From NCBI RefSeq assembly GCF_023015985.1, contig NZ_JALKAO010000006.1:62001-126000 (forward strand): a stretch of 64,000 nt of DNA. The letters are read 5' to 3'. The notes below the pieces were generated by a model. That model was not told the DNA's origin. It was given only the letters and a program-made list of their open reading frames with translations, and ran no database searches. Position numbers and translations under genes: made by a program. How positions within the stretch are numbered: position 1 is the first letter of the stretch; every line of letters starts with the position of its first letter. Positions 26,853-36,268 of the stretch are shown here, one piece after another. Source of the DNA: Marivita sp. S6314 (GTDB lineage: Bacteria; Pseudomonadota; Alphaproteobacteria; Rhodobacterales; Rhodobacteraceae).

Positions 26853-28037
26853 ATGACCGGTTCCGCACCGATCACGCAAGACGTACTCACCATCCCGCGC
26901 AAGATGCCGGAAGGGGGCAAGACGAACATCGTCGGCCTGACCCGCCCGGCGCTGCGCGACGCGTTGATTGACATGGGCACGCCCGAAAAGCAGGCCAAGA
27001 TGCGGGTGAACCAGATCTGGCAATGGGTCTACCAATGGGGCGTGCGCGATTTTCACGCGATGACGAACCTGGCCAAGGCATACCGCGTACAGCTGGAAGA
27101 GCACTTCGAAATTGCCGTGCCAGAAATGGTGTCGAAGAACGTCTCGGCCGACGGCACCCGCAAGTACCTTGTCCGCATTGCGGGCGGGCACGAGGTCGAG
27201 GTGGTCTATATCCCCGAAACCGACCGGGGCACGCTTTGCATCTCGTCGCAGGTTGGCTGCACGCTCACCTGTTCGTTCTGCCACACCGGCACGCAGAAAT
27301 TGGTCCGCAACCTGACCGCGGGTGAAATCATCGGCCAGGTCATGCTGGCGCGCGACGATCTGGACGAATGGCCTCAGCCCGGTGTCGGCACCGGCGATGC
27401 AGGCCCGCGCCTGTTGTCGAACATCGTGCTCATGGGGATGGGTGAACCGCTCTACAATTTCGACAACGTGCGTGACGCAATGAAAATCGCGATGGATGGC
27501 GAAGGCATTGCCCTCTCGCGCCGCCGCATCACGCTCAGCACCTCGGGTGTGGTTCCAGAGATCGCCAAGACGGCTGAGGAGATCGGCTGCCTGTTAGCGG
27601 TATCCTTCCACGCCACCACAGACGAGGTGCGCGACAAGCTGGTGCCGATCAACAAGCGCTGGAACATCGAAACGCTTCTGGATGCGCTGCGCGAGTATCC
27701 GAAGAAATCAAATTCGGAACGGATCACGTTTGAATACGTGATGCTCAAGGGTGTGAACGATACGGACGAAGACGCCCGCCGCTTGGTCAAGCTGATCAAG
27801 GGCATCCCGGCCAAGATCAACCTGATTCCCTTCAACGAATGGCCCGGCGCGCCCTATGAACGCTCTGACTGGTCGCGGATCGAGGCGTTTGCCGACATCA
27901 TCTACAAAGCCGGCTACGCGTCGCCCATCCGCACCCCACGCGGCGAAGACATCATGGCGGCCTGTGGTCAGCTGAAGTCAGCAACGGAACGCGCCCGCAA
28001 GAGCAAGGCACAGATCGCGGCAGAGACCGGCCTGTAA
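26853..28037 (+). CDS. rlmN: Dual-specificity 23S rRNA/tRNA adenine-C2 methyltransferase
   Basis: RlmN is a radical-SAM enzyme that methylates C2 of A2503 in 23S rRNA and A37 in some tRNAs. The start at 26853 ([20 protein letters not shown]) follows a GAGAAAGG RBS and gives 394 residues. The radical-SAM triad is in [13 protein letters not shown]. The methyl-carrying cysteines are expected in the C-terminal ACGQL and, in this family, the Cys of [10 protein letters not shown] is nearby. [16 protein letters not shown] is a strong family signature. It is flanked by hairpins and is likely monocistronic. Confidence 0.95.
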   Translation: MTGSAPITQDVLTIPRKMPEGGKTNIVGLTRPALRDALIDMGTPEKQAKMRVNQIWQWVYQWGVRDFHAMTNLAKAYRVQLEEHFEIAVPEMVSKNVSADGTRKYLVRIAGGHEVEVVYIPETDRGTLCISSQVGCTLTCSFCHTGTQKLVRNLTAGEIIGQVMLARDDLDEWPQPGVGTGDAGPRLLSNIVLMGMGEPLYNFDNVRDAMKIAMDGEGIALSRRRITLSTSGVVPEIAKTAEEIGCLLAVSFHATTDEVRDKLVPINKRWNIETLLDALREYPKKSNSERITFEYVMLKGVNDTDEDARRLVKLIKGIPAKINLIPFNEWPGAPYERSDWSRIEAFADIIYKAGYASPIRTPRGEDIMAACGQLKSATERARKSKAQIAAETGL

Positions 28038-28050
28038 ATCCGGTCGCAGG

Positions 28051-28066
28051 CCGGGCTCGCGCCCGG
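28051..28066 (+). terminator. GC hairpin after rlmN
   Basis: CCGGGC-TCGC-GCCCGG lies 13 bases after the rlmN stop and before the copA promoter. There is no T-run, so it is only a possible terminator. Confidence 0.45.
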
Positions 28067-28094
28067 TACCGCACATTCGCCGCACCTCCCTCCC

Positions 28095-28125
28095 TTGACC
28101 CTCCAGTCACTGGAAGCCTTATGTA
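28095..28125 (+). promoter_or_regulatory. MerR-type (CueR) promoter-operator of copA
   Basis: TTGACC (28095-28100) and TATGTA (28120-28125) are separated by 19 bases, the long spacer typical of MerR-family promoters. The spacer is centred on the dyad TCCAGT-C-ACTGGA (28102-28114), close to known CueR/HmrR sites. It is about 25 bases upstream of the copA start. The regulator is encoded just downstream of copA. Confidence 0.85.
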
Positions 28126-28151
28126 AGGCTGGACTCATAAGGACCAGCCCC

Positions 28152-30596
28152 ATGACCACGCTTCGTTTTGCTGTCGAAAACCTAAGCTGCGCAGGCTGCG
28201 CGGGCCGCGCCGAGCGTGCGTTGCAAGCCGCGCCGGGTGTAGAGACCGCCTCCGTGAACATCGCAAACCACATGGCCCAGGTTTCAGGCGATGCCACAGC
28301 CGACACGCTGTCCAACGCGCTAGCCGAGGCCGGGTATCCCGCCAAGCAAACCACCCATCGGCTCAAGATCACGGGGATGAGCTGCGCCTCCTGCGTGGGC
28401 CGCGTTGAACGTGCGTTGCAAGATACAGACGGCGTGATCGCCGCATCCGTCAACCTGGCCACCGAAACAGCAGAGGTCCGCATCCTTGACGGCGCAATCG
28501 CCCCGACAGAGCTGGCCGAGATCGTCACCCAAACGGGCTACACAGCGAACCCGATCACATCAGACACACCGCAGGAAACCGACGACATCACACCGCTGAA
28601 GCGCGATACGCTGATCGCGGGCGCGCTGACATTGCCGGTATTCCTGACCGAGATGGGCGGACATCTCTTTCCGCCGATCCACCACGCGATCATGGGCAGC
28701 ATCGGGATGCAGACTTTCTGGGTGCTGCAATTCCTGCTGGTCACGCTTGTCCTGATCTGGCCGGGTCGCCGGTTCTTCCGCATCGGCCTGCCGCTTCTTT
28801 TCAAAGGCGCGCCCGACATGAACAGCCTTGTTGCCCTTGGCACCGGGGCTGCTTGGGTGTTTTCAACCATCGCTACCTTCGCACCCGCTCTTTTGCCTTC
28901 AGGCACCCGCGCCGTTTATTTCGAGGCCGCAGCGGTCATCGTCACACTGATCCTCGCTGGCCGCTGGATGGAGGCCCGTGCCAAGGGCCGCACCGGGGCG
29001 GCCATTCGGCACCTGATCGGCCTACGCCCCGACAGCGTGCGCGTGATGCGCGACGGGGCGTTCACCGAACGCCCACTCGCCGAGGTCGAGACCGATGACC
29101 TGATCGAAGCCCGCCCCGGCGCGCGCATCGCGGTGGATGGGATCGTGACCGACGGGACATCCTTTGTGGACGAAAGCATGATCACCGGCGAACCCCTACC
29201 GGTGTCCAAGTCTGCAGGCGATCCGGTGACAGGCGGCACGATCAACGGCAACGCCCCGCTGACCTATCGCGCCACTGCCGTGGGGCCGGACACCGTGCTC
29301 GCCCGCATCATCGACATGGTGCAAACCGCCCAGGGCGCAAAGCTGCCCATTCAGGCGCTGGCTGACAAGGTGGTGCGCATCTTTGTCCCTGTGGTCCTTG
29401 TCGTCGCCGCAATGACCATCGCCATCTGGCTGATCTTCGGTCCGGACCTCAGCTATGCGCTGACCGCTGGCGTTGCCATTCTCATCATCGCCTGCCCGTG
29501 CGCCATGGGGCTTGCGACACCGACCTCAATCATGGTCGGCACAGGCCGCGCTGCCGAACTGGGGGTGCTTTTCCGCAAGGGCGACGCGTTGCAACGGTTG
29601 GACGCCGCCAAGGTCATCGCGTTTGACAAGACCGGCACACTGACCGAAGGCCGTCCGACGCTGGTTGATCAGACCACTCTTTCAGGTATCGACGCTGAAC
29701 GTGCGTTAACCTTAACTGCCGCCGTCGAACAAAGCTCGGACCACCCGATCGCCCGCGCGATCCTCTCTTCCGCGCCTGACACGCTTCCCAATGCGGAAAC
29801 CGAAACCATCCCTGGTTACGGCCTGAGCGCACAGATAGACGGGCAGAGTATCCTTGTCGGTTCCGAACGCTGGCTCTCCAGGAACGGCGTAGACACCGCG
29901 CCCCTGCAAGAGGCGATCCAAAGCTATGCCGCCAAGGGCCATTCCCTTGTCTGCCTCGCCATTGACGCGCAACCCGCCGCCGTGTTTGCCATCGCCGACC
30001 AGATCAAACCCAGCGCCAAACCCGCCATCGACGCGCTACATGACCAAGGGCTGCAAGTCGCCATGATCTCGGGCGACAACGAAGCCGCCGCCACTGCCAT
30101 CGCCCGCCAACTGGGCATTGACCATGTCACCGCCGGCGTCCTGCCCGATGGCAAGGTGGACGCGATCAAGGACCTGCGCGCGCGGTTCGGCCCGGTCGCT
30201 TTTGTCGGCGACGGCATCAACGACGCGCCTGCACTCGCTGAAGCCGACACCGGCCTGGCCATTGGGACCGGCACAGACGTGGCAATTGAGGCGGCGGATA
30301 TCGTGCTGTCCTCCGGTCGCGTATCTGGTGTCGTGAATGCGGTCGAGGCCTCGCGCAAAACCATGCGCAATATCCGGCAGAACCTGTTCTGGGCCTTTGC
30401 CTACAATACGGCGCTCATCCCGGTCGCAGCAGGCGTGCTCTACCCCTCTTTCGGGATTTTGCTGTCCCCGATGCTCGGGGCGGCTGCCATGGCGCTCAGT
30501 TCCGTCTTCGTCGTCAGCAACGCCCTCCGCCTGCGCAATATCGCGGCCGCCCAAAGCGATGTGCAATCGCGTCCCTACCAGGAGGCCCCGGCATGA
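28152..30596 (+). CDS. copA: Copper-exporting P1B-type ATPase
   Basis: CopA pumps Cu(I) out of the cytoplasm. The start at 28152 (MTTLRFAVENLSCAGCAGRA) gives 814 residues. Two N-terminal heavy-metal domains carry SCAGC and SCASC. The transmembrane metal site is IACPCAMGLATPTS. The phosphorylation motif is FDKTGTLTEGRPT, the HP motif is in SSDHPIARAIL and the hinge is VAFVGDGINDAPALAEADTG. Length and order are those of CPC-type Cu(I) ATPases. A CueR-type promoter precedes it, and the regulator overlaps its end by 4 bases. Confidence 0.96.
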   Translation: MTTLRFAVENLSCAGCAGRAERALQAAPGVETASVNIANHMAQVSGDATADTLSNALAEAGYPAKQTTHRLKITGMSCASCVGRVERALQDTDGVIAASVNLATETAEVRILDGAIAPTELAEIVTQTGYTANPITSDTPQETDDITPLKRDTLIAGALTLPVFLTEMGGHLFPPIHHAIMGSIGMQTFWVLQFLLVTLVLIWPGRRFFRIGLPLLFKGAPDMNSLVALGTGAAWVFSTIATFAPALLPSGTRAVYFEAAAVIVTLILAGRWMEARAKGRTGAAIRHLIGLRPDSVRVMRDGAFTERPLAEVETDDLIEARPGARIAVDGIVTDGTSFVDESMITGEPLPVSKSAGDPVTGGTINGNAPLTYRATAVGPDTVLARIIDMVQTAQGAKLPIQALADKVVRIFVPVVLVVAAMTIAIWLIFGPDLSYALTAGVAILIIACPCAMGLATPTSIMVGTGRAAELGVLFRKGDALQRLDAAKVIAFDKTGTLTEGRPTLVDQTTLSGIDAERALTLTAAVEQSSDHPIARAILSSAPDTLPNAETETIPGYGLSAQIDGQSILVGSERWLSRNGVDTAPLQEAIQSYAAKGHSLVCLAIDAQPAAVFAIADQIKPSAKPAIDALHDQGLQVAMISGDNEAAATAIARQLGIDHVTAGVLPDGKVDAIKDLRARFGPVAFVGDGINDAPALAEADTGLAIGTGTDVAIEAADIVLSSGRVSGVVNAVEASRKTMRNIRQNLFWAFAYNTALIPVAAGVLYPSFGILLSPMLGAAAMALSSVFVVSNALRLRNIAAAQSDVQSRPYQEAPA

Positions 30597-30988
30597 ACAT
30601 CGGAGACGTAGCCAAACGCGCGGGCCTGCCAGCGAAGACGATCCGCTATTATGAGGATATTGGCCTGGTGAAACCACCGCGCGATGCCAACGGGTACCGC
30701 GCCTTTCGCGAACAGGACGTGCACAAGCTCGCCTTCCTCAGCCGCGCCCGCGCGTTGGGTTTTACCATCGAAGACTGCCGCACGCTGCTGACGCTTTACG
30801 AAGATCAGACCCGCGCCAGCGCAGATGTCAAAACACTGGCCGAAGCTCATCTGCACAAGATCGAAGATAAAATCGCGCAGCTGCAATCCATGCGCGACAC
30901 GCTGTCAGAGCTGGTCCATGCCTGCGCCGGCGACAACCGCCCCGACTGCCCCATTCTCAAGGATCTTGCTGCAGACACAAACGCCTGA
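30593..30988 (+). CDS. cueR: Copper-responsive MerR-family activator
   Basis: This 131-residue regulator has the MerR N-terminal HTH (MNIGDVAKRAGLPAKTIRYYEDIGLVKPPR), given here as a family signature in two parts: AKRAGLPAKTIRYYEDIGL and the following wing. A long dimerisation helix follows, and then the Cu(I)-binding loop C-x7-C in ACAGDNRPDCPIL. It overlaps copA by ATGA and would activate the promoter at 28095, so regulator and pump are induced together. The name hmrR is used for such genes in related species. Confidence 0.92.
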   Translation: MNIGDVAKRAGLPAKTIRYYEDIGLVKPPRDANGYRAFREQDVHKLAFLSRARALGFTIEDCRTLLTLYEDQTRASADVKTLAEAHLHKIEDKIAQLQSMRDTLSELVHACAGDNRPDCPILKDLAADTNA

Positions 30989-31027
30989 TCTTTGATGGCT
31001 CACAACATCGCGGATCAGGCAGGGTGC

Positions 31028-31070
31028 CGTTTCCGTGAACGGAAACGCTTGGATGCGTCAACGCATCCAA
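31028..31070. terminator. Tandem perfect hairpins between cueR and the epimerase
   Basis: CGTTTCCG-TGAA-CGGAAACG (31028-31047) and TTGGATGCGT-CA-ACGCATCCAA (31049-31070, 10 pairs) lie back to back between convergent genes, ending one base before the epimerase stop codon. Their stems match the two themes at 16213-16254 in the opposite order. Confidence 0.7.
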
Positions 31071-32063
31071 TCACCCGATCTCAATCGACGTGACCTGCCG
31101 ATAAGGCCGCTCGGGACTACACAAGATCGACCCGAAGGCAGGTACATTGACGGCGTTTGGCAAATCCTGCGCCTCAAGACACAGGCCCGCAAACCGTTGA
31201 TGCGCGGCCCCGGGGCCAGACGGCATGTCCGGTTCCAGCGTGTTCGACGTGTAAACCTGCAATCCCGGTCGGTCCGTCCACAGACGCAAACGCATCCCGT
31301 CCGGCGTCGTCACATCCGCAGCGTGCCCTCTACGGGTGTTGAGCACAAGGTTCGCATCCCATCCCTTGGCATCGTCAAGTCGAACAGAAGACCGAAAATC
31401 ATACCGCGTGCCATCAACCGGCGCGATATGGCCCTCGGGCAGCAGGTCGGGCCTGTTGGGCGTATACCGGTCCGCATCAACCCAAAGCGTATGGTCCTTT
31501 ACCGTCCCGGTCCCCGCAAGATTGAAGTAAAGATGCTGCGCCAGATTGATCGGCGTTTCCCGGTCCGGCAGTCCCGTCATGTCCCAGGTCAGGCACCCGC
31601 CAGAGAGCCGTATCTCAACTGTGAACGCCACGCGCCCGGGATACCCCTGATCGCCATCCTCCGAGATAAGCGAAAACCGCACCGCATGGTCGCCCTCGCG
31701 CTCCATGTCCCAATTGCGCCAGCCCAACCCACCGGGACCGCCGTGCAAATGATGCGCACCGCCATTGGCGGGCAACACGACCTCCCGCGCGCCAAGCGTG
31801 AAACGCGCGTTTTCGATTCGGTTCACAACGCGTCCACAGACCACACCCATCGACGACGGGTTGCTGCGGTAATGGTCTGGTTCCGCATAGCCCAGCACAA
31901 CATGCCGCCCGCGCACCTGCCAATCCAGCACGGCACATCCAATGGACAACACGGTGATGGCCGTGTCCGCATCTTGCAGGACGTGGCGTTCGATCTGGCC
32001 CAAAACACCGCTCCTTCGCTTTGGCACGGACACAATCGCACTGGCACCGCGCGACGCAACCAC
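31071..32063 (-). CDS. Aldose 1-epimerase
   Basis: GalM-type mutarotase of about 320-330 residues. It interconverts alpha and beta anomers of hexoses such as galactose and glucose in the cytoplasm. Family blocks are MGVVCGRVVNRIENARFTLG, GGAHHLHGGPGGLGWRNWDM with the catalytic His, and NLAQHLYFNLAGTGTVKDH with the second His. The catalytic Glu is probably in FAGLCLEAQDLPNAVN. The ATG at 32063 leaves only 12 bases to the divergent MFS start; in-frame GTG codons near 32033 and 32027 would allow room for a promoter and are plausible starts. Confidence 0.88.
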   Translation of the reverse strand: MVASRGASAIVSVPKRRSGVLGQIERHVLQDADTAITVLSIGCAVLDWQVRGRHVVLGYAEPDHYRSNPSSMGVVCGRVVNRIENARFTLGAREVVLPANGGAHHLHGGPGGLGWRNWDMEREGDHAVRFSLISEDGDQGYPGRVAFTVEIRLSGGCLTWDMTGLPDRETPINLAQHLYFNLAGTGTVKDHTLWVDADRYTPNRPDLLPEGHIAPVDGTRYDFRSSVRLDDAKGWDANLVLNTRRGHAADVTTPDGMRLRLWTDRPGLQVYTSNTLEPDMPSGPGAAHQRFAGLCLEAQDLPNAVNVPAFGSILCSPERPYRQVTSIEIG

Positions 32064-32075
32064 TAAGGTGGCGCA

Positions 32076-33299
32076 ATGACAGATGCCCCCATTCTCGACA
32101 GTGGTTATTCGTGGATTCGCCTTTTGGTGACAGTCCTGATTGCGATTGTCATCAATGTGGGAATCTGGATCCCCATCGTCGTCATGCCTGCCGTTCAGGC
32201 CGAATTTGACGCAGGCCGCGCCGATGTCTCCATCCCTTACACACTGACCATGATCGGTTTTGCCATTGGCAATTTCGTGGTTGGACGCGCGGTGGACCGC
32301 TATGGCGTGGCCCTTTCCTTGTCGGTGTGCAGCGTCGCGGTGTCCATCGCCTATATCCTCGCAGCGCTAAGCCCAACGCTTTGGATGCTGACCTTCCTGC
32401 AATTCTTCATCGGCTTTGCCTCGGCCATCGGATTCGGCCCGCTGATTGCCGATCTGTCCAAGTGGTTTCTCAATCGGCGGGGCATCGCGGTGGCGTTGGT
32501 GGCCTCTGGCAACTACCTGTCCGGTTCCATCTGGCCCCTTGCCCTGGAGGCAGTTGGCGGAGGCGACTCCTGGCGGTGGAGCTACACCGCCATCGGCATC
32601 GTCACCATCCTGTCAGTTCCACCACTCACCTTGCTGTTGCGCCGCGCCCTGCCAGAAGACGCGATCCGCATCGCGGACGCTCAATCCGCCCTGCGCACCA
32701 AGGCCAGCGGCTTCACGCCACGCCAGCTTCAGATCATGCTCAGCATTGCCGGGATTGGATGCTGTGTCGCCATGTCCATGCCGCAGGTTCATATCGTGGC
32801 GCTTTGCGTCGACTACGGGTTCGGCGCGGCGGTGGGGGCGGAAATGCTGTCGCTGATGCTGTTGGGCGGCGTGGTGTCGCGCCTGATCTCCGGCACGCTT
32901 GCCGACCGGATCGGTGGCATCCCGACCCTTCTCATCGGCTCCACGCTGCAGGCCATCGCGCTGTTTCTTTATCTGCCCGCAGGCGGCCTTGTGTCGCTCT
33001 ACGTCGTGAGCCTGATCTTCGGGCTGAGCCAAGGCGGCATCGTGCCCAGCTATGCGATCATCGTGCGCGAATACATGCCCACGAAAGAGGCCGGTGCGCG
33101 GGTGGGCTTCGTCATGATGATGACCATCCTAGGCATGGCCCTGGGCGGTTGGCTGTCCGGTGTGATCTACGATCTGACAGGCAGCTACCAATGGGCGTTT
33201 GTGAATGGAATTGTCTGGAACGGCCTGAACATCGGGATCATGATCCTGATCCTCTATCGCAGCCAACGCGGTGGCATGATACGCACCGTACCGGCCTGA
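32076..33299 (+). CDS. MFS transporter, monocarboxylate/oxalate-formate type
   Basis: This 407-residue major-facilitator protein has twelve hydrophobic helices. The loop-2/3 signature is GRAVDRYGVALSLSVCSV and the symmetric one in the second half is GTLADRIGGIPTLLIGS. The general build (short N-terminus, GFGPLIADLSKWFLNRRGIA) resembles the OFA/MCT group that carries small monocarboxylates. The substrate cannot be read from sequence. It is divergent from the aldose epimerase gene with almost no spacer and is followed after 34 bases by a fatty-acid hydroxylase gene. Confidence 0.85.
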   Translation: MTDAPILDSGYSWIRLLVTVLIAIVINVGIWIPIVVMPAVQAEFDAGRADVSIPYTLTMIGFAIGNFVVGRAVDRYGVALSLSVCSVAVSIAYILAALSPTLWMLTFLQFFIGFASAIGFGPLIADLSKWFLNRRGIAVALVASGNYLSGSIWPLALEAVGGGDSWRWSYTAIGIVTILSVPPLTLLLRRALPEDAIRIADAQSALRTKASGFTPRQLQIMLSIAGIGCCVAMSMPQVHIVALCVDYGFGAAVGAEMLSLMLLGGVVSRLISGTLADRIGGIPTLLIGSTLQAIALFLYLPAGGLVSLYVVSLIFGLSQGGIVPSYAIIVREYMPTKEAGARVGFVMMMTILGMALGGWLSGVIYDLTGSYQWAFVNGIVWNGLNIGIMILILYRSQRGGMIRTVPA

Positions 33300-33333
33300 G
33301 AAAGCCACCCGAAGCCCTGAACCGAGGTCCGCT

Positions 33334-34311
33334 ATGTCAGACGCACCGCTCGAAGGCTGGAACCACACACCCGACGTGCCGCTTCAGGTCTCGCCCCTGT
33401 TCCGCTGGCCGTTACAGCCGATGGCCATCCTGCGCTGGTTCTGGGACTCGTGGTTCCTCATCTCGGAGCGCCTGATCATCGTGGCGATTGCGTTTGTCTC
33501 GGTTACATGGTTCCAGCCGCCACTTGAAGAGACCCGCACACTCGCCTTTGGCTGGATCGCCGAGATGTATGTCCGCAACCTGATCCTGATGACCGGTGTT
33601 GCAGGTGGGCTGCACCTTTATTTTTACGGCTTCACCAAGCAGGGCCAGCGGCTCAAATTTGACCCGCGCCCGTTGATGAAGAACGGCAAGCAGTTCACCC
33701 TGGGTGGCCAGATCAAAGACAACATGTTCTGGACACTTGCCAGCGGCGTTACGGTCTGGACGGCGTACGAAACGCTGTTGTTCTGGGCGATGGCCAATGG
33801 CTATGCACCCGTCCTTACGTGGGCCACCAACCCGGTCTGGTTTGTCGCGTTATTCTTCCTGATCCCCATTTGGGAGAGTTTCTATTTCTACTGGATTCAC
33901 CGTCTGCTGCATGTGCCATTCCTGTATATACACGTGCACGCACTACATCATCGCAACATCAATGTTGGGCCGTGGTCCGGCCTGAGCATGCACCCGGTAG
34001 AGCATGTCATTTTCCTTGGATCCGTTCTGATCCACTTTGTCATTCCCGCGAACCCGGTGCATATCCTGTTTCACCTGCAATACTATGCGCTCACCGCGGC
34101 AACGACGCATACGGGGTTCGAAGGATTGCTGATCAAGGACAAGAACCGCCTGGCGCTTGGCACCTTCCACCACCAGATGCATCACCGGTATTTCGAATGT
34201 AACTACGGATCGCTTGAAATCCCGTGGGACAAACTCTTCGGGTCTTTCCATGACGGGACCGAACGCGCGAACGACAAGATCAAGGCGCGTCGTGCGCGCA
34301 TGATGGGCTAA
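33334..34311 (+). CDS. Fatty acid hydroxylase / sterol desaturase family protein
   Basis: This 325-residue membrane di-iron oxygenase has the family histidine clusters HRLLH, HALHHRN and HQMHHRYF, plus HPVEH in between. They sit around hydrophobic segments such as NLILMTGVAGGLHLYFYGF and PVWFVALFFLIPIWESFYFY. Members hydroxylate or desaturate lipids, sterols or carotenoids. The substrate here is unknown, and no sterol or carotenoid gene is near. It follows the MFS gene on the same strand and ends at a tandem hairpin pair shared with convergent pncB. Confidence 0.87.
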   Translation: MSDAPLEGWNHTPDVPLQVSPLFRWPLQPMAILRWFWDSWFLISERLIIVAIAFVSVTWFQPPLEETRTLAFGWIAEMYVRNLILMTGVAGGLHLYFYGFTKQGQRLKFDPRPLMKNGKQFTLGGQIKDNMFWTLASGVTVWTAYETLLFWAMANGYAPVLTWATNPVWFVALFFLIPIWESFYFYWIHRLLHVPFLYIHVHALHHRNINVGPWSGLSMHPVEHVIFLGSVLIHFVIPANPVHILFHLQYYALTAATTHTGFEGLLIKDKNRLALGTFHHQMHHRYFECNYGSLEIPWDKLFGSFHDGTERANDKIKARRARMMG

Positions 34312-34321
34312 GGGGTCGGGG

Positions 34322-34362
34322 GCGATGCATTGATGCATCGCTCTTTTGCGTTACCGCAAAAG
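34322..34362. terminator. Tandem perfect hairpins between hydroxylase and pncB
   Basis: GCGATGCAT-TG-ATGCATCGC (34322-34341) and CTTTTGCG-TTAC-CGCAAAAG (34343-34362) lie between two convergent stops. The first stem is a variant of the GATGCGT theme, and the layout is the same as at 16213 and 31028. Confidence 0.7.
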
Positions 34363-34370
34363 CACCCTGC

Positions 34371-35663
34371 TTAAACGACCACGTCCTGCGCCGCCTGATC
34401 GCCAACGCCGAAAACGCGCTTGTACCGCGCGATCTGGTCTGCGGGTCCCATCGCCTTGTTCGGATTGTCCGACAGTTTCACCGTTGCGCGGCCATCCGCC
34501 TCTACCGCCTTGCAGACCAGTGAAAACGGCGCAAGTCGGTCGTCCGGCGTCAGCCCCCGGAAATCATTGGTCAGCAGGGTTCCCCAGCCAAAGGACACGC
34601 GTACGCGGCCAGCGAACTGGGCCTGCAATTCAAGGATCTTGGTTTCATCAAGCCCATCCGAGAAAATCACCAGCTTCTTGGTCGGGTCTTCGCTCCGCTC
34701 TTTCCACCAGCGAATGGCCGTCTCTGCGCCGGTCGCGGGGTCGCCTGAATCGATCCTGATACCCGTCCAGCCAGCCAGCCAATCTGGCGCGTCCCGCAAG
34801 AAGCCCTCGGTTCCATAGGTGTCCGGCAGAATCATTCGAAGATTGCCGTCATGCTCTTCGTGCCAATCGGCCAGAACATCGTAGGGGGCTTGTTTCAAGG
34901 CAGCATCGTTTTCGGCAAGCGCAGCATAGACCATCGGCAATTCATGGGCGTTGGTGCCAATCGCCTCGAGGTCTCGGTTCTTGGCGATCAGACAGTTCGA
35001 CGTACCCACAAAGCTGCTGCCCAGCCCCTCGACCATGGCCTGTACGCACCAGTCTTGCCAAAGGAACGAATGCCGGCGTCGGGTTCCGAAATCGGCGATC
35101 CGCAGTTCCGGCACCTCGCGCAGCTTTTCTATCTTTTCCCAGAGTTTCGTCATGGCCCGGGCATACAGCACCTGAAGCTCGAACCGCCCCATATCGTTCA
35201 AGACGGCCCGTCCACGCAGTTCCATCAGCACAGCCAAGGCCGGGATTTCCCACAGCATCACCTCGGGCCATGCGCCCTCGAAGGTCAGCTCGTACTGATC
35301 GCCCACGCGTTCAAGGTGGTAGGGCGGCAGGCGCAGGTTTTCGAACCATTCCATGAAGTCTGATCGAAACATCTGACGTTTGCCATAAAACGTGTTCCCG
35401 CGCAGCCAGGTGCTTTCGTTGCGGCGCAAGGACAGCGACCGGATATGGTCCAACTGTTCGCGCAATTCACCTTCGTCGATCAGCTTGGCCAAAGGCACGT
35501 GCTGCGACCGGTTGATCAGGCTGAACGTCACCTGCGTGTCGCGTTTGTTGCGAAACACCGACTGACACATCAGCAGTTTGTAGAAATCCGTATCGATCAG
35601 CGACCGTACAATCGGGTCGATTTTCCATTTGTGGTTCCAGACACGGGTGGCGATATCAACCAT
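34371..35663 (-). CDS. pncB: Nicotinate phosphoribosyltransferase
   Basis: PncB converts nicotinate and PRPP to nicotinate mononucleotide in the NAD salvage pathway. The 430-residue protein starts MVDIATRVWNHKWKIDPIVR. It carries LIDTDFYKLLMCQSVF at the N-terminus, the phosphate-binding FGTRRRHSFLWQ, the GTSNCLIAK block and RIDSGDPATGAETAIRWW further on. Length and motifs are typical. It lies downstream of pncA and a TerB-like gene on the same strand, so nicotinamide deamidation and nicotinate use are encoded together. Confidence 0.94.
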   Translation of the reverse strand: MVDIATRVWNHKWKIDPIVRSLIDTDFYKLLMCQSVFRNKRDTQVTFSLINRSQHVPLAKLIDEGELREQLDHIRSLSLRRNESTWLRGNTFYGKRQMFRSDFMEWFENLRLPPYHLERVGDQYELTFEGAWPEVMLWEIPALAVLMELRGRAVLNDMGRFELQVLYARAMTKLWEKIEKLREVPELRIADFGTRRRHSFLWQDWCVQAMVEGLGSSFVGTSNCLIAKNRDLEAIGTNAHELPMVYAALAENDAALKQAPYDVLADWHEEHDGNLRMILPDTYGTEGFLRDAPDWLAGWTGIRIDSGDPATGAETAIRWWKERSEDPTKKLVIFSDGLDETKILELQAQFAGRVRVSFGWGTLLTNDFRGLTPDDRLAPFSLVCKAVEADGRATVKLSDNPNKAMGPADQIARYKRVFGVGDQAAQDVVV

Positions 35664-35723
35664 AACGGTCTCCGAAGGCGCAGGCGCGTCGCTTAGACCA
35701 ACCGCGGCCAGACTTGTCCAGAC

Positions 35724-36179
35724 TCAGTGGGTCTTGTCCCAATTGGCCAGCTCATATTGTCGAATGGCTTCACATCGCTCTTCGCTGAGACCCAGGCGCT
35801 CGGCAATCTCGCTGACGATGGACAATTCGCTGACGTGTCGGCGGCCATCCGCATAGACCACGTCCCACAAGGCCGCGACTGCCTGTTCGCGATCTTCGGT
35901 GCTGGTGGTCTCTTTCAGAATCTCGGCTAGGTCAGCGGTTCTGGGCAGCTCGTGTTCCAGTTTTTCGCATTGGGCGCGCATCTTGGCTGCCTCGATTGGG
36001 CCCAAGTCGTACATCTTGGACAACACGCGATCGATTTCTCTGACCTCCTTGAACAGGTAACTGTTGTCCGCCAACGCCGTGCGCACCATCAATGCGCCCA
36101 GCGCATATTTGGCATCCGCCGGAGGAAGTTCCGTTTGCGGCACGGCACGATCAAAGAGAGCAAGGATTCGTTCAAACAT
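35724..36179 (-). CDS. TerB-like protein within the NAD salvage cluster
   Basis: This all-helical protein of 151 residues starts at 36179 (MFERILALFDRAVPQTELPP). It has the two-part TerB/DjlA-N-like pattern: GALMVRTALADNSYLFKEVREID in the first half and DVVYADGRRHVSELSIVSEIA in the second, each with the Asp/Glu positions that in this fold can bind metal. TerB proteins are linked to tellurite resistance and membrane stress, but no ter operon is here. It lies 60 bases from pncB and 89 from pncA on the same strand. A functional link to NAD metabolism is unproven. Confidence 0.82.
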   Translation of the reverse strand: MFERILALFDRAVPQTELPPADAKYALGALMVRTALADNSYLFKEVREIDRVLSKMYDLGPIEAAKMRAQCEKLEHELPRTADLAEILKETTSTEDREQAVAALWDVVYADGRRHVSELSIVSEIAERLGLSEERCEAIRQYELANWDKTH

Positions 36180-36268
36180 GGGACGGGGTCTTTTCACCAG
36201 AAGTCGTGCAGAGAGTATCCCGCATTTCGACACCCACAAGCCCGACGCATCGCATCTCGGCAAGAGCG

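Noticed and set aside
31035-32066. 343-codon plus-strand open frame opposite the epimerase
   Set aside because: It crosses the second tandem hairpin and is antisense to clear GalM motifs; the composition is Arg/Pro-rich without homology.
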